From Melitaea cinxia (lineage: Eukaryota > Arthropoda > Insecta > Lepidoptera > Nymphalidae): a stretch of DNA of 64,000 nucleotides. The notes beneath the pieces are model-generated. The model searched no databases. It had not been told where the DNA came from and was given only the letters and a program-made list of their open reading frames with translations. The translations under genes and the position numbers were made by a program. The stretch lies in assembly GCF_905220565.1 (NCBI RefSeq), contig NC_059401.1, forward strand, positions 5,109,001-5,173,000, read 5' to 3'. The stretch's first letter is position 1; each line of letters opens with the position of its first letter. Positions 44,366 to 55,159 of the stretch are shown here, in pieces.

Positions 44366-44856
44366 TATAATATATATAAACGCGAAAGGTCATTCATCAC
44401 GAAATCTCCGAAACTATAACACCTAGAAACTTGAAATTTGGCAGATAGGTTCCTTATAGAGCGTAGACATCCGCTAAGAACGGATTTTACGAAACTCAAC
44501 CCCTAAGAGGGTAAAATAGGGGTTGGAAGTTTGTATGAGAGTCCCATGTTTTTGAAGTAAGAGATTTGAAATTTAAAATGTATGCTCTATAGATGGTGAG
44601 GAGGCGTTCAAATAATGTATCGTTAGAAATCAACCCCCTTTTGGGGTTAAAACGGGGGATGGTAGGTTGACTTACTCATCACGAAATCTCCGAAACTATA
44701 ACACCTACAAACTTAAAATTTGGCAGGTAGGTTCCTTATAGGACGTAGACATCCGCTAAGAACGGATGTTACGAAATTCGACCCCTAAGGGGATAAAACG
44801 GGGGTTGGAAGTTTGTATGAAAGTCCTATGTTTTTGAAGTAAGAGACTTGAAATCT
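44366..44856 (+). repeat. Second copy of the 282-bp array (two units)
   Basis: Units start at 44396 and 44678. This segment is nearly identical to 42440-42918, including the 'gagagtcccatg' and 'aaattcgacccctaagggga' variants that distinguish units 1 and 2 of the first array. Confidence 0.75.
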
Positions 44857-44859
44857 ATA

Positions 44860-45141
44860 ATATAAAAATGAGTCGCTGAATGTGTTGCTAAACGCAAAAC
44901 TCGAGAACGGTTGGACCGATTTCGCTAATTCTTTTTTTAAAATATTCCTTGAAGTACGAGGATGGTTCTTACGGAGAGAAAAATTCAAAAAAAATTTAAA
45001 TTTCCTGAAAAAGTCTAAAAACAACACTTTTCTATACTCCCATACAAAAGATTTGTGATAATACTTAAAAGTCAATTTGAACTTTAATACCATACGATAA
45101 AGTTTGTGTTAGGCGATACGAAGTTCGCCGGGTCAGCTAGT
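44860..45141 (+). mobile_element. Helitron-like element, type 4
   Basis: Starts tctataatataaaaatgagt, has 'cgagaacggttggaccgatt', and ends cgaagttcgccgggtcagCTAGT. It is a complete short non-autonomous copy. Confidence 0.65.
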
Positions 45142-46035
45142 ATTTGTATATATTTGTAAAATATTTGCTTCCGGTCTAGGTGTCTGTTCTGTGAGTGTGA
45201 TCATCCTTTCAGTATCAGTTGTTATTATAAACACCTAACAGCGATCATTGCTTCTAGTAGGGTATATTTATCCGCCAGCTCGCAGTGGAGCAACGTGGTC
45301 GATTAAAATCCTTCTCCTACAGGAAAAAAGAGCCCTATGCCCAAAAGTAGAATGCTGAAGAAAGTAGTGCTGTGTGCAACGTTCTGACTGCAAAGAGTTA
45401 CCGTACGAGTTGTAGACAAAAGTTAACATGACATAGTTCAAAAAGGGCCATCGGGTATCGTTGTTTTCTTGATATCATGTTTCTTGTAATGATGTTAGCT
45501 TGATATCGTGGTCCATATTTTTTATTATAATTAATAATAATTATATAAGAATAAAATAGCAAATGTTTAAGCCGTAATTACAACATTGTATACTTATCAA
45601 TTTTTACAGGACATTTTTTGAAGAGTGTCTTCTTTCGTTCCTTATTATCCTTGAAATAATATTTTTGTGTCTTGAAACAATTTATCCGTCATAAATATTA
45701 AGTAAAAATTAAAAAAGGACACATGCATATAATGTAATTGAATTTAAAATTCAATATCGGGTGATGCTACCTGGAGAATTATTGCATATATATTTATATC
45801 CTCTACTTCAGCAATATCCACGATGATTATATTGTTGAAATAAATTATCTCGGAGGAGAGTTAAGAGACGAATTTCGCCTTTGTGAGTTATTGCGCGATC
45901 ACCAGGTACCTAATGAGTGACGTTTACTTTTCGTTCCATTGATTGTCAGGCTTTTTGTTAAAAATATTTTATCAATACGTTTAACTTTTTTATTCGAGAT
46001 ATGATCCTTTTTATAGTGGAGATCGAATTAAATCG
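45142..46035. other. 3' flank of orphan gene B
   Basis: A family A tail fragment lies at 45245-45365 (gatcattgcttctagtaggg ... agccctatgcccaaaagtag). The remainder is AT-rich and should include the gene's 3' untranslated region near 46035. Confidence 0.45.
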
Positions 46036-46307
46036 TTAATTCCTTTTGCATCCACATTGCGTGTAAGTATGAATTAATCTTTTTGGCTGGTTTTCGAAGG
46101 TCTTCAAAGTTTCTTTTAATGATATTTGTTGGTATGACAACATATTTGTTTCCTCTTTTAAGTTTCGAATGATTTCGTTTAAAGGAAGTAAATTTTCAAA
46201 GAGTCCATTAAGTGTTTCTTGAAGTGAGCATCTTTTATTAATGCTACTGTCACTTACAGTTTTAATCAAGTTGTCTTGAGAATTAATACGATTTACTACA
46301 ATTACAC
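46036..46307 (-). CDS. Orphan B exon 5 (stop)
   Basis: 272 bases, residues 942-1031. The acceptor is TTTCTTGCAG. It starts GVIVVNRINSQDN, contains the possible coiled coil, and ends TQCGCKRN before TAA. Confidence 0.7.
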
Positions 46308-49300
46308 CTGCAAGAAAAGAAAATTTACTAAATTTTAAAAATATACAAAAGTTATTTAGATTATTATTTAGTAATTCATTGACACATTGGTCGTAGCAAT
46401 TTGCGCGAAAATTAACTTTACAAGAGGTATCGAGTGGAGACAGATTATTCTAGCTTGTGGCAGGACCGTTGTGTACCAGGCTTTTATATAATTATGAATA
46501 AATCATTAATAAAAAATATGATATAAAAATATAATAAAAATAATTATTACCTTTGTCCATCACTTTAGTTTTCTTTAATTGAATTACTAAATCAGTATCA
46601 AAATTAATAGGCAGTATAATTTTATCACCATCGATCCTGATTATTGATCGGATAATGCTTACTTTGCCTTGGACATTGTTATGCAAAGGTTTGGAAGTAT
46701 CAAAAGTTTTAATTGTTAGTTTGTTGTATTTGTCAATAGAGCACACAAAACCAAAATCTATTGCTACTGAAGAATACGCAGATATGTCAAGACCATCTTT
46801 TTCTTGAATAGGATAATTAAGCTCTGGTTTTTCTAACATATCTTTATTATCATAATCATTATTTTCAAACGCTCTATCTAACGAAATCTTATCATTATTT
46901 TTCGTTATTTGGTTCATCACTGTGTCATATTTTGTAAACGAATCCGTTCTGTTATTTAGTTCCCCACAATAAGGGGTTTTGATTTTATCTTCCATAAAAA
47001 CTTTCGAATCAAATTTATTTTTTAACGATTCTGATAAAGGTGTTTCTTTTATTTTTTCTATAAGACTAATTTTCAATTTCACTTCTTCTGCATGAAAAGA
47101 TGGATGGTTTATTTTATCTGTTTTATTTTGAATAGTAGAGTCATTATTAAATTTAATTTCTGATGTTCTGTTAAGAGACGAAGTTATGGTTATTGGTACA
47201 AGATTAAGGTTATTTTTATTTGAAACAGTATATATAATATTATTTTCATCATTTGTGTTCGGTGCATAATAATCATTTCTTTTTATGCCTAAATCATTTA
47301 CAGTTTCGGGTTCTTCAAAGTCGTTGAAATTTTTAACATCATCTGATATGGTTTGTAATTGAAAGTTCTTGAGGAAAATGCTATCTGATTCCAAGGATTT
47401 TTCGTAATGATTTTGCTTCTGATTTGACGACATTGCCTAGTATAAAGATAAAGAGAAACATTCTTCAAAGAAAGTATGAAAGATTATTACGAAATAATTA
47501 CTACATAGTACATAATATAATAACGCTCAACACAAACTATATATTATTATTATTAATATTTTAAAACTTCGTGCCACTTTTTACGCAATTTGCGCGGACA
47601 GAAGAGTATGAAATTTTACCCAATTATAGTTTATATAGAAAATGAGTGCAGAATGCTAATATTTGTTAAAAATCATCCAGTAAAAAAACATTACACACAC
47701 TACCAAGTATTTGACACACGCGCATAGATACAGATTTTTGTTAAAATTTGTGATTAAATTATGGTCGGATTTCGAACACTAGGGAACCACTAGTCTTATG
47801 TATGAAACTCTCGTGTCACAATGTTTATGAAATTTTGTGTGCATATCGGGTAGGTCTGAGGAATCGGCCAACACCTATTTTTCATACACATAAATTGTAA
47901 GCTGGGAGATTTAGGGGGTTAATAACATATATGGCAAAAAAACGTTTGCGGAGTCAACTAGTAACTAATAAATATACTAATTAATAAATACATTACTTAA
48001 TTATTATTAACTTACATCAAATGAGGCTGAAACTTGTAAATTATCACGAGTATTGTTTGTATTCGAATAGTTCTCAGGTGCTTTATTTATTTCTGCAGTT
48101 TCATGTATCAATTGGTAGTGTTGTAATGATTGGATTGATTCATGTGATTGTATAATAGTATAATTTTTACTTTTATTGGTTTCTTTATCATCTAGTCCTT
48201 TATATTGGCTCTGAGTGGTTATAACCTCGTATGAATTACGCTTAATTTCTTCAGATAAAACTTCACCAGATTTCGTATTCAAACTCTCGACATCTTTTGA
48301 TTCAAGTATATTATAGACGGGCGTCTTATTTGGCTCTAAAAATTCCCCTTGTACTTTCATACTATCTAGACTAACTTCTTCAGTGAGTTTAAATGTAAAC
48401 GAATTTTGGGACTCTTCTACAGATTTCTCTCCATCTTCTGTTTTCATTGCTGGAACTGCTGTCTGATTTATGCTGTCATTTATCTCTACGTTCTCCTTAT
48501 CATTTTGCAAAAGAGACATTTTTTTGATTTGCTTATTATAGTTAAATTCTGAACTTTCTATCTCAAGCACGTTTTCAGAGACATAGTCAGGTGCCGGTAA
48601 TTCTCTAATTTGAATCTTACCATTACTGATACTTGTATTATTATCAAATTTATGTTCCTTTGGTGTAGCTTTATGTACAATATTTTTATTATTATAATCA
48701 TTCTGAGATTGTTTAAAAGAAGTTTCGACATCGCTGGACATCTCAATAGATTTTACAATTTCTGGTGGATGAGTTAACTTATCAATATCTCTTACGGAAT
48801 TATTTTTACCAGCATCTTTTTTATTTATTTCCGTACATAGCCTTACTTCGCTACCTTTGTTAGTTAAGGTATTATCAGTACTTTTTACAAAGGAAGATGT
48901 CTCTATTCCATTCTGGCTTATGAGATAATGTTTGTTATTTTTATAGTTGATTGCAGTTACGTTGTTTTTATCGATATTATCAGATGGGGCCTTTTCTAAA
49001 CTTTTCGCTTTATCTTTTTTTGGCATAAAATATACTTCAGAAAACTCTTTGACAGATATTCTAGCTTTATCTTCACTAGATATTCTCTTATTTATTTTAA
49101 TATCACGACTGTTCTTATGTTTCCCAACATCCATATGTGAAGGGGTAGTGGGATACGTAATAAGTGAATGTATGCTATTTTCTTGGTACTCATCAAGTTG
49201 TGTTCGGAGAAGTTTTTCATTTATTAGTGGTGTATATTCTTTATTATAATTTTTTCGATTTATAATATCTTTATTAAATTCTTTAATCAAAATGCTTTCT

Positions 49301-50092
49301 TTTTTATCTTCACCTTTATAAGAATGTTCTGTACTCGAAAATTTTGTTATAAGCTTGTATGAATATTTGTCTTCACCGAAGGGTGGATCTAAACAACCTC
49401 CTATTCAAGAAAATTAGATAAAAACATTTATGACGTTAATTGCAAAATGTAATAAAATATAATTAATCTTACCTGGTTTGCATTTTCCCATGAAGTGTCT
49501 ATCCGTGGAGGCAATGGAAGGAAAGTTTTTTTTCAATGTTATTTTTTCAGAAATTATATTATTCGGTTCCGCTACAATATTCGTTATACTTTTATTTGTA
49601 CTTTTAAGTGTATTCTTTTCATATGTTGAACTTGGTATATATGGGTATTCGTCATCATTATCGCTTTGCAATTTTAAACAGCCGCCTATCGATATCAAAT
49701 ATGTTAAAGGAGACATTGTAGATAATAATGTCAAAAAATACATTTTACTTACCAGGTCTAAAGATATGAAAAATATTTTTTTGAGATTTTTTCTGATTCT
49801 TTTTATTAATTTCTGGCTCCATCAACAAATCAAAAGATATTATAGTTTGGTCGCTACGGATAAGTCGTACTTTTCTTGCGCTTTTTGAAGGTAATTTTGG
49901 AAACGATATCGTGCCGTGTTTACCAACTTCCTCTTTATTTTGTATTCTTATTTTAATATTTATTGGTTCAGTTAAATAATTTGCAGCATTGGTAGCTAAT
50001 TGAGAATCATTATATTGTGGTACTGCAATTACTTCAAATGGTAAATTCTGCGTGCATTTAATTTGCCGATTGACGATGCTTTCGTTAGACAT
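46036..50092 (-). CDS. Asn/Lys/Ser-rich orphan protein 'B', 5 exons (gene span)
   Basis: Five exons splice in phase into 1031 codons. No known domain is recognised. Residues 1-113 look most ordered (IKIRIQNKEEVGKHGTIS, KVRLIRSDQTIISFDLL). Residues 185-900 are low-complexity and rich in Asn, Lys, Ser and Glu, probably disordered. The last exon (942-1031) has a leucine-rich stretch that could be a coiled coil (SLQETLNGLFENLLPLNEII) and a Cys-containing end. No signal peptide or membrane helix was seen; it is likely nuclear or cytosolic by composition, which is inference. Exons 2 and 3 both start with GGCL after a phase-1 intron, suggesting internal exon duplication. The acceptor before the ATG (TTTGTGTAG|A) implies an untranslated upstream exon. 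A gypsy element lies just upstream. Confidence 0.72.
46551..47436 (-). CDS. Orphan B exon 4
   Basis: 886 bases, residues 647-941, beginning AMSSNQKQNHYEKS. The intron before it (47437-48015) contains repeat-like DNA at about 47760-47960. Near its 3' end is a more ordered stretch (SSVAIDFGFVCSIDKYNKL). The donor is AAAG|GTAATAAT. Confidence 0.74.
48016..49400 (-). CDS. Orphan B exon 3 (large)
   Basis: 1385 bases, residues 185-646, starting GGCLDPPFGEDKYSYK. The frame stays open throughout despite AT-rich DNA, which supports coding. Composition is low-complexity Asn/Lys/Glu/Ser. The acceptor is TTGAATAG and the donor GAT|GTAAGTT. Confidence 0.75.
49473..49685 (-). CDS. Orphan B exon 2
   Basis: 213 bases, residues 114-184, beginning GGCLKLQSDNDDEY and ending FMGKCKPG. 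The acceptor is GATATCGATAG and the donor CAG|GTAAGATT. Both flanking introns are phase 1, so it is a symmetric exon that could be duplicated or skipped without frameshift. Confidence 0.7.
49753..50092 (-). CDS. Orphan B exon 1
   Basis: Starts at ATG 50092 (MSNESIVNRQIKC), one base after a TTTGTGTAG acceptor. Ends RPG with donor G|GTAAGTAAA. 340 bases, phase 1. Confidence 0.7.
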
Positions 50093-50234
50093 TCTACACA
50101 AATTAATATAATTTATTTGTATAAGTAATTAAAGTAAACACAAGTACCTACATGTATAAAATTTACTTGATACAATGTTACTTAGTTCTGTGTAAATAAA
50201 TAACATAATATGTGAGATATATAAGCAATACTAT

Positions 50235-50680
50235 TGTTACGAGTTAGGGTTCGAAGGATTTGGAGAGAAAGACCTGCTGACTCTTTTCAAGACTTTATTC
50301 ACAAGCACTAGGTCCAACACAAAGCACTAGGTTCAAACACTAAGCACTAACAATGTCCTAAGTCGTAGCCAATGTCGTAGGTTTCGCTGGTACCACTCTT
50401 GATCACTAGTTTTCACTCTTGAAGTCGCCTCGAAGATCGCTCAAACTGAACTGTACTCGTTCGCCTCGCTACGGCTATTTATATCGGCCGAGACGAAGCC
50501 CAGACCATTCTGGAAAGTTCGCGCATGTACACGGTTTTCGAGACTATACTTCTATATAGTTCCACAGTTGCTCCTCTAACGCCATCTAGTATTGAGTAGA
50601 GAGTTTCATGCGGTCTCTGTCTCTGCGTGGTTTCAATGGTTGCCGCTAGATGGCGCTAGCTTCTTTGTGTGTCCTTAACA
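50235..50680 (-). repeat. 3' LTR of the gypsy element
   Basis: 446 bases. Differences from the 5' LTR seen by eye are C/T in 'ctgta(c/t)tcgttc' and A/G in 'gacga(a/g)gcccag'. Confidence 0.92.
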
Positions 50681-50691
50681 CTACTCCCCTC

Positions 50692-53586
50692 TTAGAGATG
50701 CTCGTCCCGAGCATCGTTGTTACTGCCATGGTAACGCGCCAGACGGTCTATGTGTACCACTTTGAATGTCCCTCTTGGTTGCTTTTGAATCCTGTAAGTC
50801 ACATCATTCAGTCGGGTAACCACTTTGTATGGACCGTCCCACTTGGTCTGCAACTTTGGCGATTTCCCTTTCCGGCGGGTGGGGTTATGCAGCCACACCC
50901 GTGACCCTTCCTTGAAGCCGCTCGTGTTCGATTTCCGGTCGTATCGGGTTTTCATGTTCTCACTTGACTGTAAACCATTTTCCCGAACCAAGGCGTGTAT
51001 ATAGCGCATTTTTTCCCTTAAATCGCTGACATAGTCTTGTACGGTATTTGGTTCCTCCGGTGACCCTCCAGTCAATAGGTCTACTGGTATTCGTAATTCT
51101 CTACCGTAATTGACATACGCCGGGGTAGCTTTTATGCTCTCATGCTCGGCGGTTCGGTACGACAGAAGGAAGAGCGGTATATACTTGTCCCAATCTTTTT
51201 GTTTGTCGTCTACCAATTTCGCTAAATGCCTCTCAAGGGTCTGGTTAAATCTCTCAACCATTCCATCAGACTGTGGATGGTACGCGGTGGTCCTCGTCTT
51301 ATGCATGCCCAAAATTCTGCACACTTCCTGGAATACTTGCGATTCGAAGTTCCTGCCCTGATCAGAATGGATTTCTAGAGGCACACCAAAGCGACATATC
51401 ACTTCTTCGACTAACTTAGAAGCGACTGTTGTAGCTTCTTGGTTTGGTATGGCGAACACTTCGGGCCATTTGGTGAAGTAGTCCATGACGACCATAAAAT
51501 ACTTGTTTCCCGATTCCGTTACAGGAAATGGCCCCGCTACGTCAACTGCAATTCGTTCCCACGGTGCACCGACGTTATACAACCGCAGATTCCCACGGCT
51601 CCTGGTCTGTGGTCCTTTTACAGCAGCGCAAGTAGTACATTTGCGGCACCAATCCTGTACATCATCTCGACAATGCAACCAGTAGAATCGTTCTCGCACT
51701 TTTGTTAACGTCCTCTTGACACCTAGATGACCTCCTGATACGCCATCATGTATTTCACGGAGAACATCTGGTACTCTCGTTCTTGGGACAATTATCTGAA
51801 GGTGGGACTCTCTGCCGTTAGTCTTCTCCCATTTCCGGTAGAGTATTCCGTTTTGAAGTATCAGACTGTCCCATTGAGCCCAGTACGCCTTAGTGACAGC
51901 GCCAGTGGGTGCAACCTCACTCCAGATTGGCTTTACGTCACCCCGTTTCTTCCATGTGATGATGTGCCGAAGGTCGTCATCTCTTTCTTGAGCTTCCCTC
52001 ATAGCATCACTCTCCCAGATACCTAAAGGACTTGTTCTTGTTAGCTTTAATGTTACTTCATTAGAATCCTGCTTAACACAATGTTTGCAGACTTCCGAAC
52101 ACTGCCTTCGTGAGAGTGCGTCGGCATTCCCATACAATTTCCCGCTGCGGTGTTTCGTCTTGAAGTCATACTCCTGATCCCGGGCAGGAGGTGAAGCCCT
52201 TTCCTTCTTCAGCTCCTCTATTTGTTCCTCTATCCTTTTCATCCGTGCTATCTGGGTCTTCTTCTGCGGACAGTTGAGCTGAAGATGGCCCCTCTCGCCA
52301 CACTTGTAGCACATGACTCCAGAACTTTTCTTCGTAGGAACCTTAACTACCTTGAATTCCTCAGAAACCTCGCGGATCTTATGCCGTATGTCATGGCGAA
52401 CAGCCTCGACCTCCAAAGCATGCGCCAATGCTTCCTTTAACGATGTATGGTGACGAAGCCTCACTGCAGCTCTGACCTCTAGGTCTTTGATTCCGTCGAC
52501 AAATGCTTGAACAATATTCGTGTCTACCATCTTGGTGTCTGCTCCTGGGTGTGCCTTCCTGACGAGTTTCTCAATTTCCAACGCACATTGTTGTAGTCCT
52601 TCTCCTGAGCGTTGGACTCTGTCACGTAGTTGGGCACGGAACACGTGCTCCAGATGTCGATCCCCGTATCGGGATTCAAGTGCCTCCATCAAGTCTTGGA
52701 ACCCATTTTCCGTATGTGGCAGTGCTTCCAGAACCGACAAAGCTTGCCCCCTGAGCGCAACAGTGAGAGCGGTCAGGCATTGTTCTTCCGTCCATCCGTT
52801 GGCAGTAGCAACAGTCTGGAATTGTCGACGATAAGCGTTCCACGAAGTAGTGCCGTCGTATGGAGGCACTTTCACTTTTGCTCCTTGCCCCACTCCGGTC
52901 GTTCCACTAGACATCGCAATTCTCATGGTTTCAAGGCGTACTACTCTCTTCTGTAGTTCAGCGAGGCCGGTTTTCACATTTTCAAGATCCAATCCTAACC
53001 CGGTAACTCGTTCTTCAACTACGTCAACATCTTTTCGAAGCTTAGTCACCGCGTCACTAACATCTTTTACAGCCCAAAGCGTTTTTTCTTGGAGCTCTTT
53101 TTGTTGCTCTTGTAATTCTTGCAAAGCACCACGAATTTCAGCCTTTTGTTGCTCTTGTGATTCTTGCAAAGCACCACGAATTTCAGCCTTTTGTTGCTCT
53201 TGTGATTCTTGCAAAGCACCACGAATTTCAGCCTTTTGTTGCTCTTGTGATTCTTGCAAAGCACGAATTTCAGCTTTTTGTTGCTCTTGTGATTCTTGCA
53301 AAGCACCACGAATTTCAGCCTTTTGTTGCTCTTGTGATTCTTGCAAAGCACGAATTTCAGCCCTTTGCAGCTCCATTAATTTAATTAAACTTCCTAATTG
53401 AAGAGCCACTTGAGAGTCTGTAGAAGTTACGGTGTCACTGGTGGGCGCGGTAAGGTGGGCGGGTCCGGTGGGCGGGGCTTGGCCCACGCTGGGCGGAGCT
53501 TGGTCCCCAGTGGGTGTGGCCTCCGCAGCTCGCTGTGCCCTTGTCCTGACGCCCCCCTTAACGTCTTCTCTCGGAGTCAATGGCAT
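50692..53586 (-). CDS. Gag-integrase fusion ORF of the gypsy element
   Basis: 964 residues from ATG 53586, no stop or frameshift. Order: Pro/Thr-rich start (1-60); heptad-like coiled coil made of six ALQESQEQQKAEIR units of 14 or 15 residues (about 62-165); Gag core (about 220-400); one CCHC knuckle CYKCGERGHLQLNC (about 425); then an abrupt join near residue 470 into EYDFKTKHRSGKLYGNADAL, the last part of RNase H. The integrase follows with its HHCC zinc region (about 610-655), DDE residues (in VDVAGPF, HSDQGRNF and GMVERFNQ) and a C-terminal GPY motif (KWDGPYKVV). Protease, RT and most of RNase H are missing in frame. The product could make particles and an integrase but cannot copy RNA; it would depend on a complete relative. 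Confidence 0.9.
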   Translation of the reverse strand: MPLTPREDVKGGVRTRAQRAAEATPTGDQAPPSVGQAPPTGPAHLTAPTSDTVTSTDSQVALQLGSLIKLMELQRAEIRALQESQEQQKAEIRGALQESQEQQKAEIRALQESQEQQKAEIRGALQESQEQQKAEIRGALQESQEQQKAEIRGALQELQEQQKELQEKTLWAVKDVSDAVTKLRKDVDVVEERVTGLGLDLENVKTGLAELQKRVVRLETMRIAMSSGTTGVGQGAKVKVPPYDGTTSWNAYRRQFQTVATANGWTEEQCLTALTVALRGQALSVLEALPHTENGFQDLMEALESRYGDRHLEHVFRAQLRDRVQRSGEGLQQCALEIEKLVRKAHPGADTKMVDTNIVQAFVDGIKDLEVRAAVRLRHHTSLKEALAHALEVEAVRHDIRHKIREVSEEFKVVKVPTKKSSGVMCYKCGERGHLQLNCPQKKTQIARMKRIEEQIEELKKERASPPARDQEYDFKTKHRSGKLYGNADALSRRQCSEVCKHCVKQDSNEVTLKLTRTSPLGIWESDAMREAQERDDDLRHIITWKKRGDVKPIWSEVAPTGAVTKAYWAQWDSLILQNGILYRKWEKTNGRESHLQIIVPRTRVPDVLREIHDGVSGGHLGVKRTLTKVRERFYWLHCRDDVQDWCRKCTTCAAVKGPQTRSRGNLRLYNVGAPWERIAVDVAGPFPVTESGNKYFMVVMDYFTKWPEVFAIPNQEATTVASKLVEEVICRFGVPLEIHSDQGRNFESQVFQEVCRILGMHKTRTTAYHPQSDGMVERFNQTLERHLAKLVDDKQKDWDKYIPLFLLSYRTAEHESIKATPAYVNYGRELRIPVDLLTGGSPEEPNTVQDYVSDLREKMRYIHALVRENGLQSSENMKTRYDRKSNTSGFKEGSRVWLHNPTRRKGKSPKLQTKWDGPYKVVTRLNDVTYRIQKQPRGTFKVVHIDRLARYHGSNNDARDEHL
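53080..53390 (-). repeat. In-frame 42/45-bp tandem repeat in gag
   Basis: Six near-identical units of 45 or 42 bases (gcaccacgaatttcagcctt, then ttgttgctcttgtgattctt). The two lengths differ by one Gly codon, so the frame is always kept. They encode Gln/Glu-rich coiled-coil repeats. Confidence 0.9.
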
Positions 53587-53612
53587 CTCCAAATCTCACT
53601 TCCGACACCAGT

Positions 53613-54058
53613 TGTTACGAGTTAGGGTTCGAAGGATTTGGAGAGAAAGACCTGCTGACTCTTTTCAAGACTTTATTCACAAGCACTAGGTCCAACACAA
53701 AGCACTAGGTTCAAACACTAAGCACTAACAATGTCCTAAGTCGTAGCCAATGTCGTAGGTTTCGCTGGTACCACTCTTGATCACTAGTTTTCACTCTTGA
53801 AGTCGCCTCGAAGATCGCTCAAACTGAACTGTATTCGTTCGCCTCGCTACGGCTATTTATATCGGCCGAGACGAGGCCCAGACCATTCTGGAAAGTTCGC
53901 GCATGTACACGGTTTTCGAGACTATACTTCTATATAGTTCCACAGTTGCTCCTCTAACGCCATCTAGTATTGAGTAGAGAGTTTCATGCGGTCTCTGTCT
54001 CTGCGTGGTTTCAATGGTTGCCGCTAGATGGCGCTAGCTTCTTTGTGTGTCCTTAACA
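53613..54058 (-). repeat. 5' LTR of the gypsy element
   Basis: 446 bases with a TATATAAATAG-like box near the middle on the minus strand (about 53853-53862), a candidate promoter for the element. It is nearly identical to the 3' LTR. Confidence 0.92.
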
Positions 54059-54062
54059 CTAT

Positions 54063-55159
54063 ATTACACGCAATTATGTGATAACAACTTGCGAGTACAT
54101 TTACAAGTAATGGATATAAATTGGATAACAAAATACCTCGCTCTTGAATGACTATAAATCAAGTATTGTTTTTTTTTTTTTAATATCTTAAAAATTAGAA
54201 TTCAAGAATTCTTTCTACCTATGTAGCATACTACTAGCTAGAGCGATAAATGTACTCTACAATTGTATACAAGGTCAGATTCGTCGACATTTACATAGTA
54301 TAATAAAGGTTAAAAGTACTGTGACGAATTGTGTATACAAAAACATATGTTGTTGGTTTTTTAAATGATACATCTATATGTACACACATAAAAATGAATG
54401 TTTGTCTGTATGTCCTTTATAGAATCCTAAACTATGCATTTGATCATGTCATGATTTTAAGCAAAGTGTTGTGCATGAGCCCACAAAGGTGTGTTTGCTT
54501 GCAAACGAAAAAATACCGACTTCAATTACATCGACAAGTAATACAACGTAGGGAGAAAAAAATTATCGAGTAAAAACGTATTATTATTATAGAGTTATAA
54601 CTCGAAAAGTAGTTGTTAGCTCTCAAATAAATTTAAATGGGATCAAATGACACGCAACACCTTTCGATTAAATTTTTTTATCGAAATCGGTCTACCCAGT
54701 CAAAAGTTCTGAAGTAAGATACATAAAAAAAATACAATCGAATTGAGAACCTCCTACTTTTTTGGAACTCCGTTAAAAATACCGAACTAAGCTCGGTCAC
54801 CCAGGTACTTTTAATTAATTTAGATCTAACATGATAAATATCCAATAAATCATTTTGTAAACAAGATTCCGTCTGGTAAGATTTACAAATTCAATTTCAA
54901 CAATCGAATTCAATCAATCGAATTCAATCGAATTCAAACAATCGAATTGAGAACCTCCTACTTTTTTGGAAGTCGGTTAAAAAAGAAAGCGTAGCAACGC
55001 GCGCAGGGTACAGCTAGTTTGTAATAAAATCATAAAAAGAATGCATATTTAAGCCAAGTTGAGATATCAGTTTTATAAGATATTCGATAATTTTTGCAAC
55101 ACTTGTTTTTATGAACTGTAATAAAAGATAATGTCGTAAAAAATATGAATATAATGTTT
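54063..55159. other. Spacer with family D and Helitron-like fragments
   Basis: 54496-54778 is a minus-strand family D copy (ends gagaacctcctacttttttg). 54895-54985 is a second truncated copy with caatcgaattcaatcaatcg repeats. It is followed by gcgcagggtacagCTAGT at 55019, a Helitron-like end. 54380-54420 resembles a Helitron 5' region. No gene. Confidence 0.5.

Larger units (their letters stand above)
50235..54058 (-). mobile_element. Gypsy-type LTR retrotransposon, young, pol-deleted
   Basis: Two 446-base LTRs (50235-50680 and 53613-54058) start TG and end CA on the coding strand and differ at only about two sites. The 4-base target CTAT flanks both sides (50231-50234, 54059-54062). On the minus strand a primer site TGGTGTCGGAAGTGAG follows the 5' LTR directly, and a polypurine tract AAGAGGGGAGTAG precedes the 3' LTR. 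One open frame fills the interior, but protease, reverse transcriptase and RNase H are absent. It lies between orphan genes A and B, 142 bases upstream of B's start codon. Confidence 0.92.

Noticed and set aside
47510..47960. Possible extra exon of orphan B
   Set aside because: Exons 3 and 4 join in phase without it, and the DNA resembles a repeat (gatttcgaacac, gaaactctcgtgtcacaatg).
48947..49249. 100-codon plus-strand frame opposite orphan B exon 3
   Set aside because: It is a shadow frame in low-complexity coding DNA; the minus frame splices in phase through five exons.
53067..53401. Long open frames on both strands across the gag repeat (53067-53351 minus, 52850-53401 plus)
   Set aside because: They are shadows of the tandem 42/45-bp repeat; the true frame is the 964-codon Gag-integrase ORF.
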